Shown piece after piece: positions 25,447 through 37,953 of a DNA stretch of 64,000 nucleotides. The translations under genes and the position numbers were made by a program. The stretch lies in contig LR746265.1 of assembly GCA_902729315.2 (NCBI GenBank), positions 8,117,392 to 8,181,391 of the forward strand. Reading direction: 5' to 3'. Source of the stretch: Spirodela intermedia. Its lineage: Eukaryota; Streptophyta; Magnoliopsida; Alismatales; Araceae. The notes below the pieces were generated by a model. The model was not told where the DNA came from. It did not search any database and saw only the letters and a program-made list of their open reading frames with translations. Numbering within the stretch: position 1 is the stretch's first letter; the number at the start of each line of letters is the position of its first letter.

Positions 25447-27470
25447 CATGCTAAGCATCTCAGAGCATTAATTTGTCCTTCAGTTGGAATTGAATACTCC
25501 CAATATTTGGGCCTCTTAGAGTTGTGAGTCTAGAGTAGATGAGTTGGATGCTAATCGAATAGACCTTCTAATGCCATAAATGTAGAGGAGATTAGTTGGA
25601 TCCTAAATTGGTAATTTCTCTAGAGTCATGAGATTTAATTGAAATCTTTAATTTTTGTTACATCATTTATTATATCATTAGTTGCATTATGTTCCTCTTT
25701 TCTTACTCATAATAGACCTTTCCTCAATTCAGTCTCATACTACGATTTAGAACAATTGTGATGACCAAGTTAGTCTTAAGATCTTTAAATTAAACATTTT
25801 CTAAACAATCATTCTAACTGAATCTAATGATTAATGTATTTAATCGATGGTCAGTAAAACCATTTTGAAATTGATATTCGAATCAACATTTGAACTAGTG
25901 TGATTTGGATAATTAAACTAGCTTCTAAAATTTAATACTTTAGAACTTCTAATCTATATGCTAAATAAAACTATAAGAAAAAGGATTTAACCCAATATCA
26001 TTCAAGCATATATGAGACCAATTAAAGTCTTTAATCTTGTCATTAGTAAAAAAATATCCAAAAAAACATGATTTGTTGATTCTAATGTTGACATGATAGA
26101 AAATGTCAGATTGAAGCATCAAAAGGGTGATGATTGAACACTCAATAGTCTTTTTTGAATGTAAAAAGTCTGAAATTTCTGACATTGAAAAGATATTACA
26201 GGGGGAAAGGTTATATTACATGGTGTGACAAGGTTATTAAATTATTTACAATTTACTAATTATCAATATTTTATAAGATGACAATTAAGTGCTATTCGAA
26301 ATTTATTTATTTTTCTTTATGATCTAAATTTAATCATTTTCAAGGGTCATGATGACCTAATAATAATATAATTATTTTTCCCCTTTAATCCTCAAATCAT
26401 GGAAAAGTAAGTTTTCAAATATTTTATATACGAAGCTTAAATTAAATATAAGACAACTAGCACAAATTGCTATCTAAGGGTAATCTTGTTGCATCATAAA
26501 GATAATAATGGATCATGAATTGACTTATGGTGTAAATAATGGGTTTTATCATCTTTACCCTTGTAATTAAATTACATTAACCATATGATTTGGGGATGCC
26601 ATCTCTGGTTGAAATGATGTTCCAACTCTGAAGAGTCTTAAATTTCTTTGTATTTGACAGGTAATAGCATAGCCTAATGTAAACTCACCTAGGACAAATT
26701 CCATTTAGAGGAAATAATTTTGGATATCTACTACATGTTGAAGGGTTTTAGATGATGTAATTACATCTTAATGTGAAATTAAGTTTCAAAGTCAACCAAC
26801 TTTCAAGCATACATTCCCTTTTCAATTTGACTCAAATAGAGATGGACGGTATGTCATCGAAATCAAATTGTTGTACTTAACCCATAAACCATATTGAAAT
26901 GCACTCCCACCAACACCTCCAAAGCATTTCTCCTAATCTACTAATATTCATTTACTTCCTCACATATTTTCCACTTGTTGATCCCATCCATTATTCAACC
27001 TCATTCTCATGTTTCTCTCAACTTAGAGACACTAGGCATCTCATATGCTAGCTTTGGGAATTTTAGTTTTGATGATGACAAAATCAACAGAAGGGTATAA
27101 TGATCATATCAGAAATAGTAGAAATACAAAACATACCGTTATACAAACTTCAAGGGAGAATAACGGGCTATATCATAAACTCACTTTGGCTCATCTAGCT
27201 CAATTTGGATCTTCATATCTGCATAGAGGTGCACCTTTGTTAGATACCCAAGATCTTTCACATTTGATAACAGCACATGAAAAATCGTGATGTTAGCTCA
27301 CATATCCCTGAACAGCCGCAAAGCAGTTGGCATCCAATCAACCTGCATTGACGTAAAACAGAATGAAGAAGAAAGAACCTGAAAAGCAGTCACATAACTC
27401 AGATTGATTTGTATGGATATCCGAAGAAAAGGCGAGATCATCAAGCAGGGGTCTTATAATCTCAAACTAC
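25447..27470. other. AT-rich intergenic DNA, no gene seen
   Basis: About 2 kb of AT-rich spacer between the gypsy 3' LTR and the array behind the NEN1-like gene. Apart from a TTTTGATGATGACAAAAT segment at about 27067, shared in part with about 20898, I see no coding domain, RNA gene or terminal repeats. Confidence 0.5.
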
Positions 27471-27830
27471 ACTGTCATGTGAGTAGTCCTCCAAGTGGTC
27501 ACAGTTTCCTGATTACATTCAATGAACGAGTGAAATCATAATAACACGATGGTAGTTCAGCAGGTGATTGCAATTAATTGACTACATTGAAGGTACTCAT
27601 CTGACTAAAAAGTGAAATTATAGTAGCATGCTGGTAGTTCTTCAAGTGATTAGAGCTTGCTGATTACAATGAGGCATTCATTTAATGAAACAATAGAATG
27701 GTCCTAACATTTTGGTAGGTCTTCAAGTGATTGCAGCTCGCTGATTACAAATAGGCATCCATTTAATGAGATAGTAAAATTACAATAACATGTTGGTGGC
27801 TCTTCAAGTCATGCCTGAAATGGAATCCCC
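27471..27830. repeat. Degenerate 81-bp tandem array just downstream of the NEN1-like stop
   Basis: Repeat units start near 27471, 27543, 27625, 27706 and 27787, so the last three periods are 81-82 bp. Shared core: a CATG/GATGGTAG-like start, TTCAAGTGATT, then GCTGATTACA and CATTTAATGA. The array ends within about 10 bp of the minus-strand stop codon at 27839-27841, so it probably lies in or overlaps the 3' UTR. Confidence 0.8.
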
Positions 27831-27838
27831 AGTCCTCC

Positions 27839-30800
27839 CTATCTGGGATAGATGACGAGCTTTTTGGCCACCAGCCGAATCCCAGCGTTCTGCTGATAAT
27901 CATATACATCGATCACAAAATAGGCATCAAGGATAGTCCCCGGAACGAAGAGTGGCTGCAGCTCTTCAACATCCAGCTTGGCGAAGACTAGCTTCTGGGT
28001 ATTTCCAGAAGGCTCTTTCTGGTAGATTTCAGTCGAATAGGTGGTCACGTTGCCATTAGCTATGGTGGGTATTCTGAAAAGGGGTAGCAGAATCCAATCA
28101 GCAGCATCTTCCACAATTAGCTGATTAGAACATCAGACAGAATTTGTGGGGGAAGCGAGGGAGTTTACTAGCAGTGTAGAAAAGCATTATGAAATAACTC
28201 AAAATAAAAAGATGGGCCATTTATGATAATCGAACATAGCTTAAAAATAATTTTTATTTTCTGGATCATGTGGGGAAAGTTATTTCCCAGGCTGAGAATT
28301 TCCTTGTATGTCTCTTTCTCATAAAGAAAATTATTAAATCAGGAGTCCCACCAATCATCATAGATAATCCTTCATATTAGCTCTTCCACTCTTGCCATAG
28401 AGGGGCGGGGGGGCATTTCCCTCGTCCACTTATAGAAAGTAGTAGTTAACAGATCATTTCATTAAGATTGAAAAGAATTAGAATGATTATTAGAATAGAC
28501 AGTGTCATATTACTCTGTTGACAAGCGGTTTACAATATGTGACTATTAGGCCCATATTAGGTCTTGTGTGCTGAGCCCATCTCTCCTCTCTATTCAGAAA
28601 TAGATGAGGGTGGGCAAGTCCGAAACCCTATTTTGGTTATTCTCAATTATCTAACAAAAAACAGCAAGTATTTCAATCTAAGGATTAAATACTTTAAACC
28701 CTTCAAAAGAAAAAGGAACTTACTGCAACCGGATGGTTGAAGAATCTGAAGGGGCAGTCCTTTTGACAACGGGTCTCCACTCAGAGTCGCTGCCAGATTC
28801 CAAGGCTTTACTCCGAGCAAGGCCATTGCACACATCCAGGAGATTGCATAAGCTCGGAGGGGCATTGACTACAATGCTCAACTTGGGCCGGCCAGCATAG
28901 TCCAGAAACTTCGTATTGACCCCAAAGTGAACTTTCAGGCCCCCAGAGAAAAGCTGCAAGGGAGTGCTTTCGTGTAGCATCACTATTCTGTTCCCACTGC
29001 GGTAAGACTGGACCAAGGATGCACTGATGCAAGAGGTTGAAACCATCTCAGGCTCCAAGAATCCACAATGGCGATTAGATTCCTCAGAGGTTCCAGGTTC
29101 ACGAGATATCTGAGCAAAGCCTGATGTCTGGGCTCTGTCAATGCCAGTATCTGGTGCTATGGAATCAAGGTTCATCTGTTCAATTAATGGTGTTAAATCG
29201 GGACCTATTGTTGGGGATTCTTGGCTATAATCAGGTGGGCAATAAGCATCCAATCTAGTCGTGCTTTGATTAAGAGGGGAGCTCTGATGATCTTTTAAAC
29301 CTAGATAGGACATCCCTACAGGAGTCTTGGTGCCATCTTCCATCCCTACAGGAGAGACTGTCCTGCTACTGCTTCCTGTCGTAGCATTTTCAACAGCACA
29401 GATAGAAAGGGCGGAGCATTCCATGAGACTTGACTCCTGCATATAAAACAGATAGATAAAAAGAAAAGGAGTCCAGAGGTACGATTCAAATTAATGGCCC
29501 GGCAGAGTTTGATGAGCAGAGAAGCAGGACAACTATCGTTGCAGGTGAACAAATTCCAGTTGAAACCCTTAGATAATTTCTTTAAACTTCATTAAGTGGC
29601 AATAATATGAGATACCTTAGAGGATCAATATACTGCAATATCATCCATAGAACATTTAGTCTGCACCAGCGTGATTAAAAAGTGCCCACTACAAGATCAT
29701 CAGTGAGATTTCATTTTCCTTGTCTCATTAGGCTAAAAATGCCTAGTCTGTTGGTCTGCTATCCTCGATGTAGCAGAGGAAGGGCTAAGGCATAGGGTAT
29801 GGTGATAACCGAAAGAAAAAGGAAAACAAGTCACACAGAGCATGTTTTCTGTAGCTACAATATCATCCACAGAACATTCAGTCTGCACAATCATCTCTAC
29901 AGTAGAGATGATTATGCAGGTTGTATACAAAAAGATGATGAACTTATGAGCATGTTCTATTGAAGGCCACATGAGTAAAGAAAGGGACAAAGTAGGAGGA
30001 TATGTACCAGAAATAACACGGTTGCACAATATTTGACAACTTCAAGATTCATCCGAACATCATCCAAGCTCCTATCACACAATGTCAAGGAAATGCTTAA
30101 TTTCAATATTCTAATTCGCATAAAATAACACATTGACGGTTAAAATTTATACCAACCTTACATTGACATCACCCAAATAATGGAGGATAAGCAATAACAA
30201 AACTAAATGGAAGACAGGCAAAAATGCAGATGCAGCTAGTTCACAACCGTACTAGTTGTGGAACAGTAGCACTACAAAGACAAAATATCAACCGGTTGGC
30301 ACAATACAGTGAAGGCTGCTTGTCAGATGAAAGATGATGACCATAGTGATAGACTGCACTAGATTTTTAATATTCATAACACGGAATCGTTTTCACTTTT
30401 GTTGCTGAATCAAATACATTGCAGAGTCAAGGATGCCACTTGCTGTATCTGCGACTAGAGGGGTTTCCAATTTATCTACACTACTGATAAAAACCTGATA
30501 AAATCCAGTTCCAAGTGGAGTTGAGATACCAAACTTTGCTGTAAGATGTTTGTAGGGAAGTTCTACTTACATCCTAAATATCACTAATTACACTGAAAAG
30601 CTGTTTCTTACATATTTCAATATCAGAGTCTTTTAGGGGGGGAATTTCCAAAACAAATAACAGAATTTTTTTCCAAAGAGTTTTGGATCTTCAAAAAAAC
30701 AATATCTTGCCATCTTTGTTCATCTTGACACAATTTTTTTATTTTTACAGCATCCCTTTGCAAGATAGTGAAATATCACATAAAACAATAAAATTTGAAG

Positions 30801-32751
30801 TTGACATAATACAAATCATTCAAGATCTGCTCCAAGGCAATGCCATCTCTTTCACGCCTGGCTTCCCTGACTAATGAATCACCTAAACCAGTTATCACGT
30901 TTGGTACATGAACATTGTCTAAGATTAGTAGCTACAGGGATGAGAATGACAAATCAATGACTAAGGAAAATAATCTAACAAAACATACTGATATGAGTAA
31001 TGACCCTTCAAAGATCAGCTCATGTGGAATGTTGGAACACTGATAATGTTCATTCGACAGACATGAAGCAGATTAGTGCTTAGTGTAAACAAAAAAACAA
31101 AAACAGCATCAGCTGTGAGTGATCGCAGGAGAGAAAACGACTCGATAAGAAATTTGTTATATTTTCTTTAGCTCCGAGAAGGAACATGACTACAAAGATT
31201 TCATATAGGAGCTGGAGAAAATTAAGATGATCTTTTGGTAGTTATGATAAAGTCGCAATCCTGAAAGCTAGGGGCTAATGGTATCATCTCATCAGTTTCA
31301 TCAAATGCCAACTGCCACAGTGGTGGGAGACCGATGACTTTTATCTGTAGCAGTTGAAGCCCAGAAAGCAATGTTCTTGACGCTCATGAACCATTAAACG
31401 GTTTATTCCTATTCATGCTTGACAGAAGTCAAATGACAAAGTTTGTCATCTTTCTTGCTCATCTGTAGCCACTCGGATTTTATGTCGAAATTTAGTGGGT
31501 TTTAGTGGCTTTCCCTTTATCAATGAACAGAGCAGTTTGGAACGAGCAAAATCTGATTGCCCCAACAGAAGTGAAAAAGCATTCGCTCCAAGAGGTTTTA
31601 TAGATTAAAAAGAGATGAGATGGCCCACAGAAGAACATCATGAATATTCACTGGCAAAGCTGAGTTGTCGTTCGAGTCTGCTACTGACTATTCGTTGCTT
31701 CACAATCTTGATTCCATGTCTCAAGTCCTTCTCTAATGATGATGCAGTTTCTCACGGAACGTTATCAACTAAGATCAAGTCGGTGTAGCACTATATGACC
31801 TAATGATTTACCACTAATCTTGAAATGGAAAGGAAGAGTCCATAAAGCAGAATTAGCGCTGAGAAGGAAATAGGCGCAAAAAAGATTTGAAGGGGGGTAA
31901 GTTGCTGATTACCTGTGCTTCTGTCGCCCAAGCCCGAAATAATTTGCTAATGTTGCCATCTGCAGGAAGAAGGTCAGGGAGAAAATTTCAAAACAGCTCA
32001 CAGGCATTCTCCTAGGTTTAATACTAGGAAAAGTCATAATTGAGGATATCAGAAACATTTTATCTACCTTCATGTCACCAGCTCTCTTTCCGAATCTCTG
32101 AGAGAGCAGGCGGAGGGAGTCAATGGTGCCAACAGACTCGGGAGCCGGACGCCCAACCGCCTCAAACGCCTCCCTGATGCGAAGGCAGTCGAACCTCAGA
32201 ATGTTGTGGCCAGCCCACACCTTCCCTGCAGTGCAGAATCGATCGAAGCGGAGGAAATATGAGTAACAGAAGAGAAGCAGCAGCATAAAACAGGACCGCG
32301 TCTAGTTAGAAGGATGGCATCGCCGAATCTCAGTCGTCGCCCAGTCCATCGACCTACCATGGAGGATTTCGTAGACGTGGTCGGCGACTTGCTCGAAGTC
32401 GGGGGCGGAGGAGACGGACTCCCGGGTGATGCCGTTACAGCGAACGGAGGCTGGGGAGATGACGGACAGGTCGGGGGGCCGGATAAGGGTAGAGTAGCTG
32501 CCAAGCTCCACCAGCCGGCGGGGACAAACGAGGATAGCTCCGAACTCCAGGAGAGCATATCCCTGCCCCGTCCTATACGGTATGGAGGTCTCGACGTCGA
32601 AGAAGGCGATAGATGGCGCCTCCGGGATAGAAAGGACGGAGGAGGGAGTGGGAGTCAGAGGAGAAGTCGGAGCATCCATCGATCCAGAGACAGGGCTGCG
32701 GCGGTCACTCGCCGGCGACGCCACCTCCGCCGTCGCGGAACCCGACGCCAT
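27839..32751 (-). CDS. NEN1: NEN1-family DEDDh 3'-5' exonuclease, complete, six exons
   Basis: Exons, in transcript order on the minus strand: 32751-32358, 32225-32068, 31959-31913, 30071-30008, 29436-28724, 28073-27839. Joined they code 536 residues. In Arabidopsis, NEN (NAC45/86-dependent exonuclease-domain) proteins act in nuclear breakdown during sieve-element differentiation; the role here is inferred from family. Catalytic residues are all visible: D52 and E54 (FFDVET), D144 (GHNILRFD), H199 and D204 (KHRSLDD). Residues 1-47 are Ser/Pro-rich. The C-terminal half has NAPPSLCNLLDVCNGLA, SDSEWRPVV, TEIYQKEPSGNTQKLVF and YDYQQNAGIRLVAKKLVIY, typical of the long NEN1/NEN2 type rather than the short NEN4 type. 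The ATG is the first in the open first exon. Exon 1 ends at a GTAGGT donor, which gives HGKVWAG across the junction. Introns of about 1.8 and 0.6 kb flank exon 4. Divergent from the EER5-like gene. Confidence 0.93.
30072..31912 (-). other. 1.84-kb intron 3 of the NEN1-like gene
   Basis: The intron separates the exons coding KH and R-SLDDVRMN, so the catalytic H and D are split by it. AT-rich, with no inserted coding domain recognised. Confidence 0.7.
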
Positions 32752-32973
32752 TTGTACTCACCTCGCGAACGGCGCAGAGCAGCAGCCTTGAGAACAACTT
32801 TCCAATCCGACGGAGGCAATCGATGCCGTCCGACAGCGGAGTACGCTTGGCATCTGCCGGCAGCTCCTACGGTGAGGAAGATGAGGAGGAAGCCACCGGA
32901 AGGCTCCTCCCGTTGGCGGAGCGCGGGGAGGTTGAAGGAAGGTATCGCCGCCGACCCTGCCGACCTTCCGGCG
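32752..32973 (-). promoter_or_regulatory. Probable 5' UTR and promoter region of the NEN1-like gene
   Basis: GC-rich sequence directly upstream of the minus-strand ATG, running into the tandem array that starts near 32974. No clear TATA box was picked. The assignment rests on position and composition. Confidence 0.45.
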
Positions 32974-33740
32974 AAGGGTATTTATGGTATATACTTATTT
33001 TCAAATTGTCTGAGAAGGTTGAGTTGGCCCACTCATGGTCCTAATAAAACTCCCAAGACTCGTTCTCGATTTTCCAAAAAAAACTTATATTTATGTAAGA
33101 TGAGAAAATTACAAATATGTCCTTCCGGCGATGGCGGCAGCGGTCCCCACATGCTACTCTCCCTCACCACCACCGCCTTATGCCACGTACCCATCCTACA
33201 AGAGTATTTATGGTATATATTTATTTTCAAGTCAGCCGAAAAGCTAGACACGGACCTCATCATAGTCCCATAACTCCCCAGCCTTACCTGATTTTCTAAA
33301 AAGGGTATATTTGTGTAAGATATAAAAATTATAAATATGTCCTTCCAGCGGCGGCGGTTTTTCTTCTCCGTATCACTCGCTCAAGACCACGGTGTCATGC
33401 CACGTACCCAACGCGTAGGGGTATTTACGGTTTATATTTGTTTACAGATCGACTAAGCTTCATAGCCTGGTAAACTCCCAAGACTTTACTCTTGATTTTT
33501 CTAAAAAGGGGCATTTTTTCTATAATTAATAAAAATTACAAATGTCCTTCCGGCTAAGGCAACAGTGGTCTTTCATGTCCCCACACTCCCTCATGACCAC
33601 CGGCTAAGGGTATTTATGCAATCTATTTATCGATGAATCAGCTGAAAAGCTTGACTCATACCTCCCCCATAGCCTCATAAACTTCCAAGATTAACACTTG
33701 ATTTTCTAAAAAAGGTATATTTGTGTAATATGTAAAATTT
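32974..33740. repeat. Four-copy diverged tandem array upstream of the NEN1-like gene
   Basis: Units begin at GGTATTTATGG-like motifs near 32974, 33201, 33417 and 33606, giving spacings of about 227, 216 and 189 bp. Each unit repeats the order GTATTTATGGTATAT, a TCAGCYGAAAAGCT-like block, ACTCCCAAGACT, TTGATTTTCTAAAAA, TGTGTAAGAT, AAATTACAAATATGTCCTTCC and a GGCGGC/CACCACC-rich block. The GC part resembles the 5' UTR next to it. Confidence 0.8.
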
Positions 33741-34079
33741 ATTAACAGAGGAAATAACATATTAATCCTTTTATTTTGTTGGCTGACATTTTCAAGAATT
33801 TAAAGGATAGAACGTTGGAAGAATGATGTACTAAATTGACTAGTAAACTTGTTGAACTTGACTGGCTCCCTCCCTCTCTCCCTCTCTCTATCTCTCTCAC
33901 ATACAAATTGGAATAGGCTTATACAACTAGATTGCCCATTAAAAGTCACCTTATGTTTGCCATTGTGATATTTTCTAATATAGATCTATTGAGGTTATTT
34001 CATGTAATTCTTATTTTTAGTAGTATTTATAAGAATATCTCTTAAACCCTTCTTTTCACATCAAAGTCCCAAGATGAAT
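33741..34079. other. Left flank of the retrotransposon nest, with a block shared with the EER5 upstream region
   Basis: About 33780-33900 aligns with 45360-45480 on the far side of the nest: both hold a GGATAG block, TAAATTGAC, AGTA, TTGAACTTGAC and then a CT-rich tract. A CT microsatellite lies at 33868-33898. No gene. Confidence 0.6.
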
Positions 34080-34463
34080 TGTCATTGTAAGTCCCCTATG
34101 TGTTGATGTTTGCATACTCTCTCAACATCTAGCTAATCGCCCAACACTCCCTTAGTACTAGAGTGCATAAACCTTCATATATTCCCTTTATAAACATTGG
34201 CCCCTTTATCTATAGTGCCCCTTCTCAACTTTTGCATGGACCATTGTTTTGGAGCCATTATAGCTCCTTTGTGACACTCCTACCATTGCAACCTGTTCCC
34301 ATAGATGCTTGTCCTTTGTGCTCTTTTTGCTTGTTGCATTGTGTGCACCTATTGTAGCGCATGCCTTTTGCACTGCACATGATTGTCAATTCTTTCCAAT
34401 ACTCCCTTAGCTATCATGCATGCCCTCTGCATTGCATGTGCTTGCCTATTCTTTCTCATGACA
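34080..34463 (-). repeat. 3' LTR of the minus-strand gypsy element
   Basis: It starts TGTCATTG and ends ATGACA on the plus strand. Blocks shared with 44841-45051 include CTCATGTTTGC-like, ACACTCCCT, CATAAACCTTCA-like, TTGTTG and GTGCTTG...TTCTTTC...ATGA. Confidence 0.75.
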
Positions 34464-34899
34464 TCTTCCCTCCTCACCCCTTTGTGACTAGAATAGGCTC
34501 AATGTCCTTGCTAAAGTGTATTCATACCAAAGGATGAGGCTGTTGTGACTTATTCTATTATGATTCTTCATCGTCTCTCTTATATCATATGAGGAGAGAG
34601 ACCTGAAAAATATGATGTATAAGCAATCTAGGGGACAAGTAGAAGTGATATACTATTTGGCCTCAATGACCTCAATGACCATAGTCCTTTGTATCCAGGG
34701 AGGAAGTTGAGGAATTGTTTGTGGATGTGGAAACTTTTTGTAGACCATTAGAACGACCCACTCAAATACTTTGTTGTCGACCTCTGGCTCCATCTCATGT
34801 TAATTGTGATTGACAATCTTCTTTATGAGGTGGATGGCATGTGCTAAAGCCTCTTTGGTGTCTTCTAGAATCTTGGACTCATTTCACTATCTATTATGT

Positions 34900-36108
34900 C
34901 ACCAAATAGTGTGTCAAAACTACCATTAGATTGGTTAGAATAGTTGGTTGGTGTCTCATTACCAACTTGAATGGTGAATATCTTATAGAGGAGCTTTCTA
35001 ATAACATATTAGTCCATTCTATTTGTCCATATCTATGGATGGTACACTGTAAAGAATCAATGCTTGTCTAATTTAGAGAATAACATACCTCATTATTAGT
35101 TGGTGAATTGTAGTTCCCTATCAAAGACAATGGCCTCATGATGGTCCTTAGAACTTAGCAATGTGTGACATGAATAGCTTCATGACTTCCTCTACATTGC
35201 GAGTGGCTTGTGTGGAAATGAATGAAATGTACTTGATCAACTTGTTAACTAGGATTAAGATGTGTCATAGTAATTTACATGTGACAAGTCAATAACAAAG
35301 TCTATGGTGACTGTCTACCAAGATTCATATGGAATGAGGAGAGGTTGTAGAGTCTAGATCCATTTCCTACACTTCATCTTGTCTTGTTGGCATATGAAAT
35401 ATGATCAGATGTAAGCCTCCAAGTGATGACGAAGTATCGGCTAGAAGGAGCAATTGATAAGGGCGAGGTTATGCTATTAACTTGGGTGGCCCACCCATGG
35501 CACATCATGAATTCCTTCAGCTGCTTTTGAGTAACCCATTGCTTAGGGGGATGTATAACCAATGCCCCTTCGTATAGAGAGTATCCCTCCTTGAAGCATT
35601 GTGTCTACCCATGTCTTCTTGCTACCATGTCTTCGTCACAAGTCACTCGGACTTCACATAGGAATTCAAAGGAGCCAGACAATATCATTATTGTGGTGTT
35701 CTTCCTAACTCAATACTTCTCAAATTATTTTGTTAGAAGTGTTTGTGTGCACAATAAAGGGTTTAGTAAAATCCTAATAGCTTAAAAACTAGTTTTGCTA
35801 GCTACTCTCTCTAACAGCTTGTCAAATATTTTTTAACATATCTCATTCTATCACCACATACTTCTTTTGTGGAGTAGGTTTGTGAGAAACACTATGAGCT
35901 TGGATAAGCTATCAATGAAGCAGCTCTAGTACTTGGTCAACACTAAGAACAATTGTAGCTCAAACATGTTTAGGCATGTTGGACACTCATTGATGATCTT
36001 GACTTTGGTGGCATTGATGCATATCTTATTGTGCCTAACAATGTGGCCCAAGAATTCCACTTCGGTGATAGTGAATGTACACTTAGGCTGAGGTTAGTGT
36101 TTGTGGAG
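34900..36108 (-). pseudogene. RT end and integrase remnants of the minus-strand gypsy element
   Basis: On the minus strand just below 36108 the frame reads KCTFTITEVEFLGHIVRHNK, the conserved end of a gypsy reverse transcriptase. Further on, an integrase-like stretch reads TSDHISYANK (about 35380-35420), followed by remnants resembling the integrase core down to about 34900. Stops and frameshifts are frequent. The N-terminal RT with its catalytic aspartates is absent on both sides of the inserted element. Confidence 0.65.
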
Positions 36109-37734
36109 TCATAAGTCTTCATTATCATGAGTTAATAATTAGTAAATAATATATTTTTAGCCTTAACTTATGATAAATAGATTTATACTTGTGTTAAAGT
36201 GTGAAAAGTAGTTTTCAATTGATTAATGTGAATTTTTGGGTAATTATGTGATTTTATACGATTTTTATAGTTTTACTTTTGAGATAAATGAAGGAAAAGA
36301 AATTAAAATAAAAATATAGCAAAATGGGGGGGACCCGCCGGCCAGCCAAGCCCACAAGCGAGTTGGAAGCACATTCAGGTAGGAGTCGCAAGTAGGGGCT
36401 CGAGTGACTTGAACTGATGGGGGCACTTGTGCGCCACTCCCCTTCCATGTCACCAGTGGTCAGCCGGCTATTGGGCAAGAAGTGGTCGTACACGCGCAAG
36501 AAAGGGATTTGATCAAAAATGTAATATTACTTTATATTTATCAGAAACTTCAGCATACAACTGATGTGGGACTAAACCCACATCACCTTCCCCAGAAAAG
36601 GTGGGCAACTAGAGCGGGTTTGAATCCTTCTAAAGTCAATACTTATATTTTTTTATCTGATTATCGCGACTTTCTTGCAGATCGTCGGTGAAGGATTAAG
36701 CAATCAGAATCGCTGGATCATCGGCAAAAATCTCGCCAATGTAATTTGCGGAGCATTGTTACTAAAATTGTTGAACGATTCACGATAAAAGGATCACGAA
36801 TCTATCAAGTAAAGCATCTCCGATTGATCGATGAACAAGTCGTCATTAGGAAGAGGACGATTTGTCAGGAGACAAGTTGCCACCTTTTGAGAGCGTACCG
36901 GATGTGATGAAGAGCCTCTTTTTATTATGGAGACTTGAAGATGAAGCTCCTTGACACGTGCCCCACCTCCATCCAGCTCCTTTCTATTAGGTGACAGTCG
37001 TCGGAGAGCCGCAAAGTCGTCATTTTTCCACTCCGCTAGGTGACAACTGTCGAAGATGATTCGACGACCCACTTCATTGATCTCTAGACTTCGCAAGGAG
37101 ATCTAGAGATTGCCCACATCGTCCTTGTCCAAGGAGAGCCTTTGAGGCCATGGACACTACACAACGATCCTCCCGAATGCTTAGGATTCTAGTGCATCGC
37201 TGACGTATTGCCACCGCGACGCCGGAATTATGTTTTTCTGCTTTCAACTTAATTTCTGTTTCATTTAGTGATAATTTATTTATTTTAAATTTACCAAGAT
37301 ATAGTTCATTTTATTATGATTCTTCCGACTTTTACAAATCTTAATTTGATCAATTAAATCGTTTGTAATCACTTATGTAAGAATCACCGAGTGGAATTCT
37401 ATTTCTGCTTGACTTGTGTTTACCAGGCGTTGACATCATCTTGACATCTGCACCCTTATTTTCTTTTTCGTGAATTTTAAATATATTTCTTTTTTATTTC
37501 TTAGTATAAAATTCATAGAAAATAGTATTCTTTGAGGACAATTCTGAATAATTTTCAGATATTATAGTATATCCTTGTGATCAACTTGGAAAATTACCAT
37601 TATTTTTAGAAGTTTTATTGAATTAGAATTGATATATTTGTTCAGAAATACTTCTAAATATCTAAAAATTCGTTTTTCTAGTTTTATAAATTTTAAATTT
37701 GCGTGATTTACCATACAACGATTAAGTCACGTCA
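36109..37734 (+). repeat. 5' LTR of the nested element, full length about 1626 bp
   Basis: The first 1219 bp align almost without gaps with 42012-43231 (for example AAGTCTTCATTATCATGAG, GTGTGAAAAGTAGTTTTC, TTTGAATCCTTCTA, GTCGTCCTTGTCCAAGGAGA). The end was set at CGTCA, six bases before the primer-binding site. Confidence 0.85.
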
Positions 37735-37739
37735 AATTT

Positions 37740-37757
37740 TGACACCCTTGCCAGAGA
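37740..37757 (+). other. Primer-binding site of the nested element
   Basis: TGACACCCTTGCCAGAGA closely resembles the TGGCGCCGTTGCCGGGGA site used by Tat/Athila-type elements. Most differences are G-to-A or C-to-T, the expected decay of methylated DNA. Confidence 0.7.
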
Positions 37758-37953
37758 TGTATTACATAATATTTAGCATTTTTCTATTTTTCTCTTAGAG
37801 TATACAAAAAAAAAAAACTCTTGTTTTATTTTGTTCTTGCCGAAATTTTTTTTAAAAAAAGGGAATGAAGATAAGCAAGGCAAGAACTGGAGTATATTGA
37901 AGGAGGGTAATAATTACTAAACTTTTTTTCTCGAATTTATTGATTTTTTATGC

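Noticed and set aside
28115-28723. Upstream extension of the last NEN1-like exon (frame open from 28114)
   Set aside because: The frame continues upstream of the TTTTCAG acceptor at 28074, but homologues join RL(H/Q) directly to IPT. The residues before it (EDAADWILLPLF) look like intron read-through.
32314-33273. 319-codon plus-strand open frame, the longest in the window
   Set aside because: It lies antisense to exons 1-2 of the NEN1-like gene and runs into its promoter and tandem array. The protein is Arg/Gly-rich without domains, as expected of a GC-rich shadow frame.
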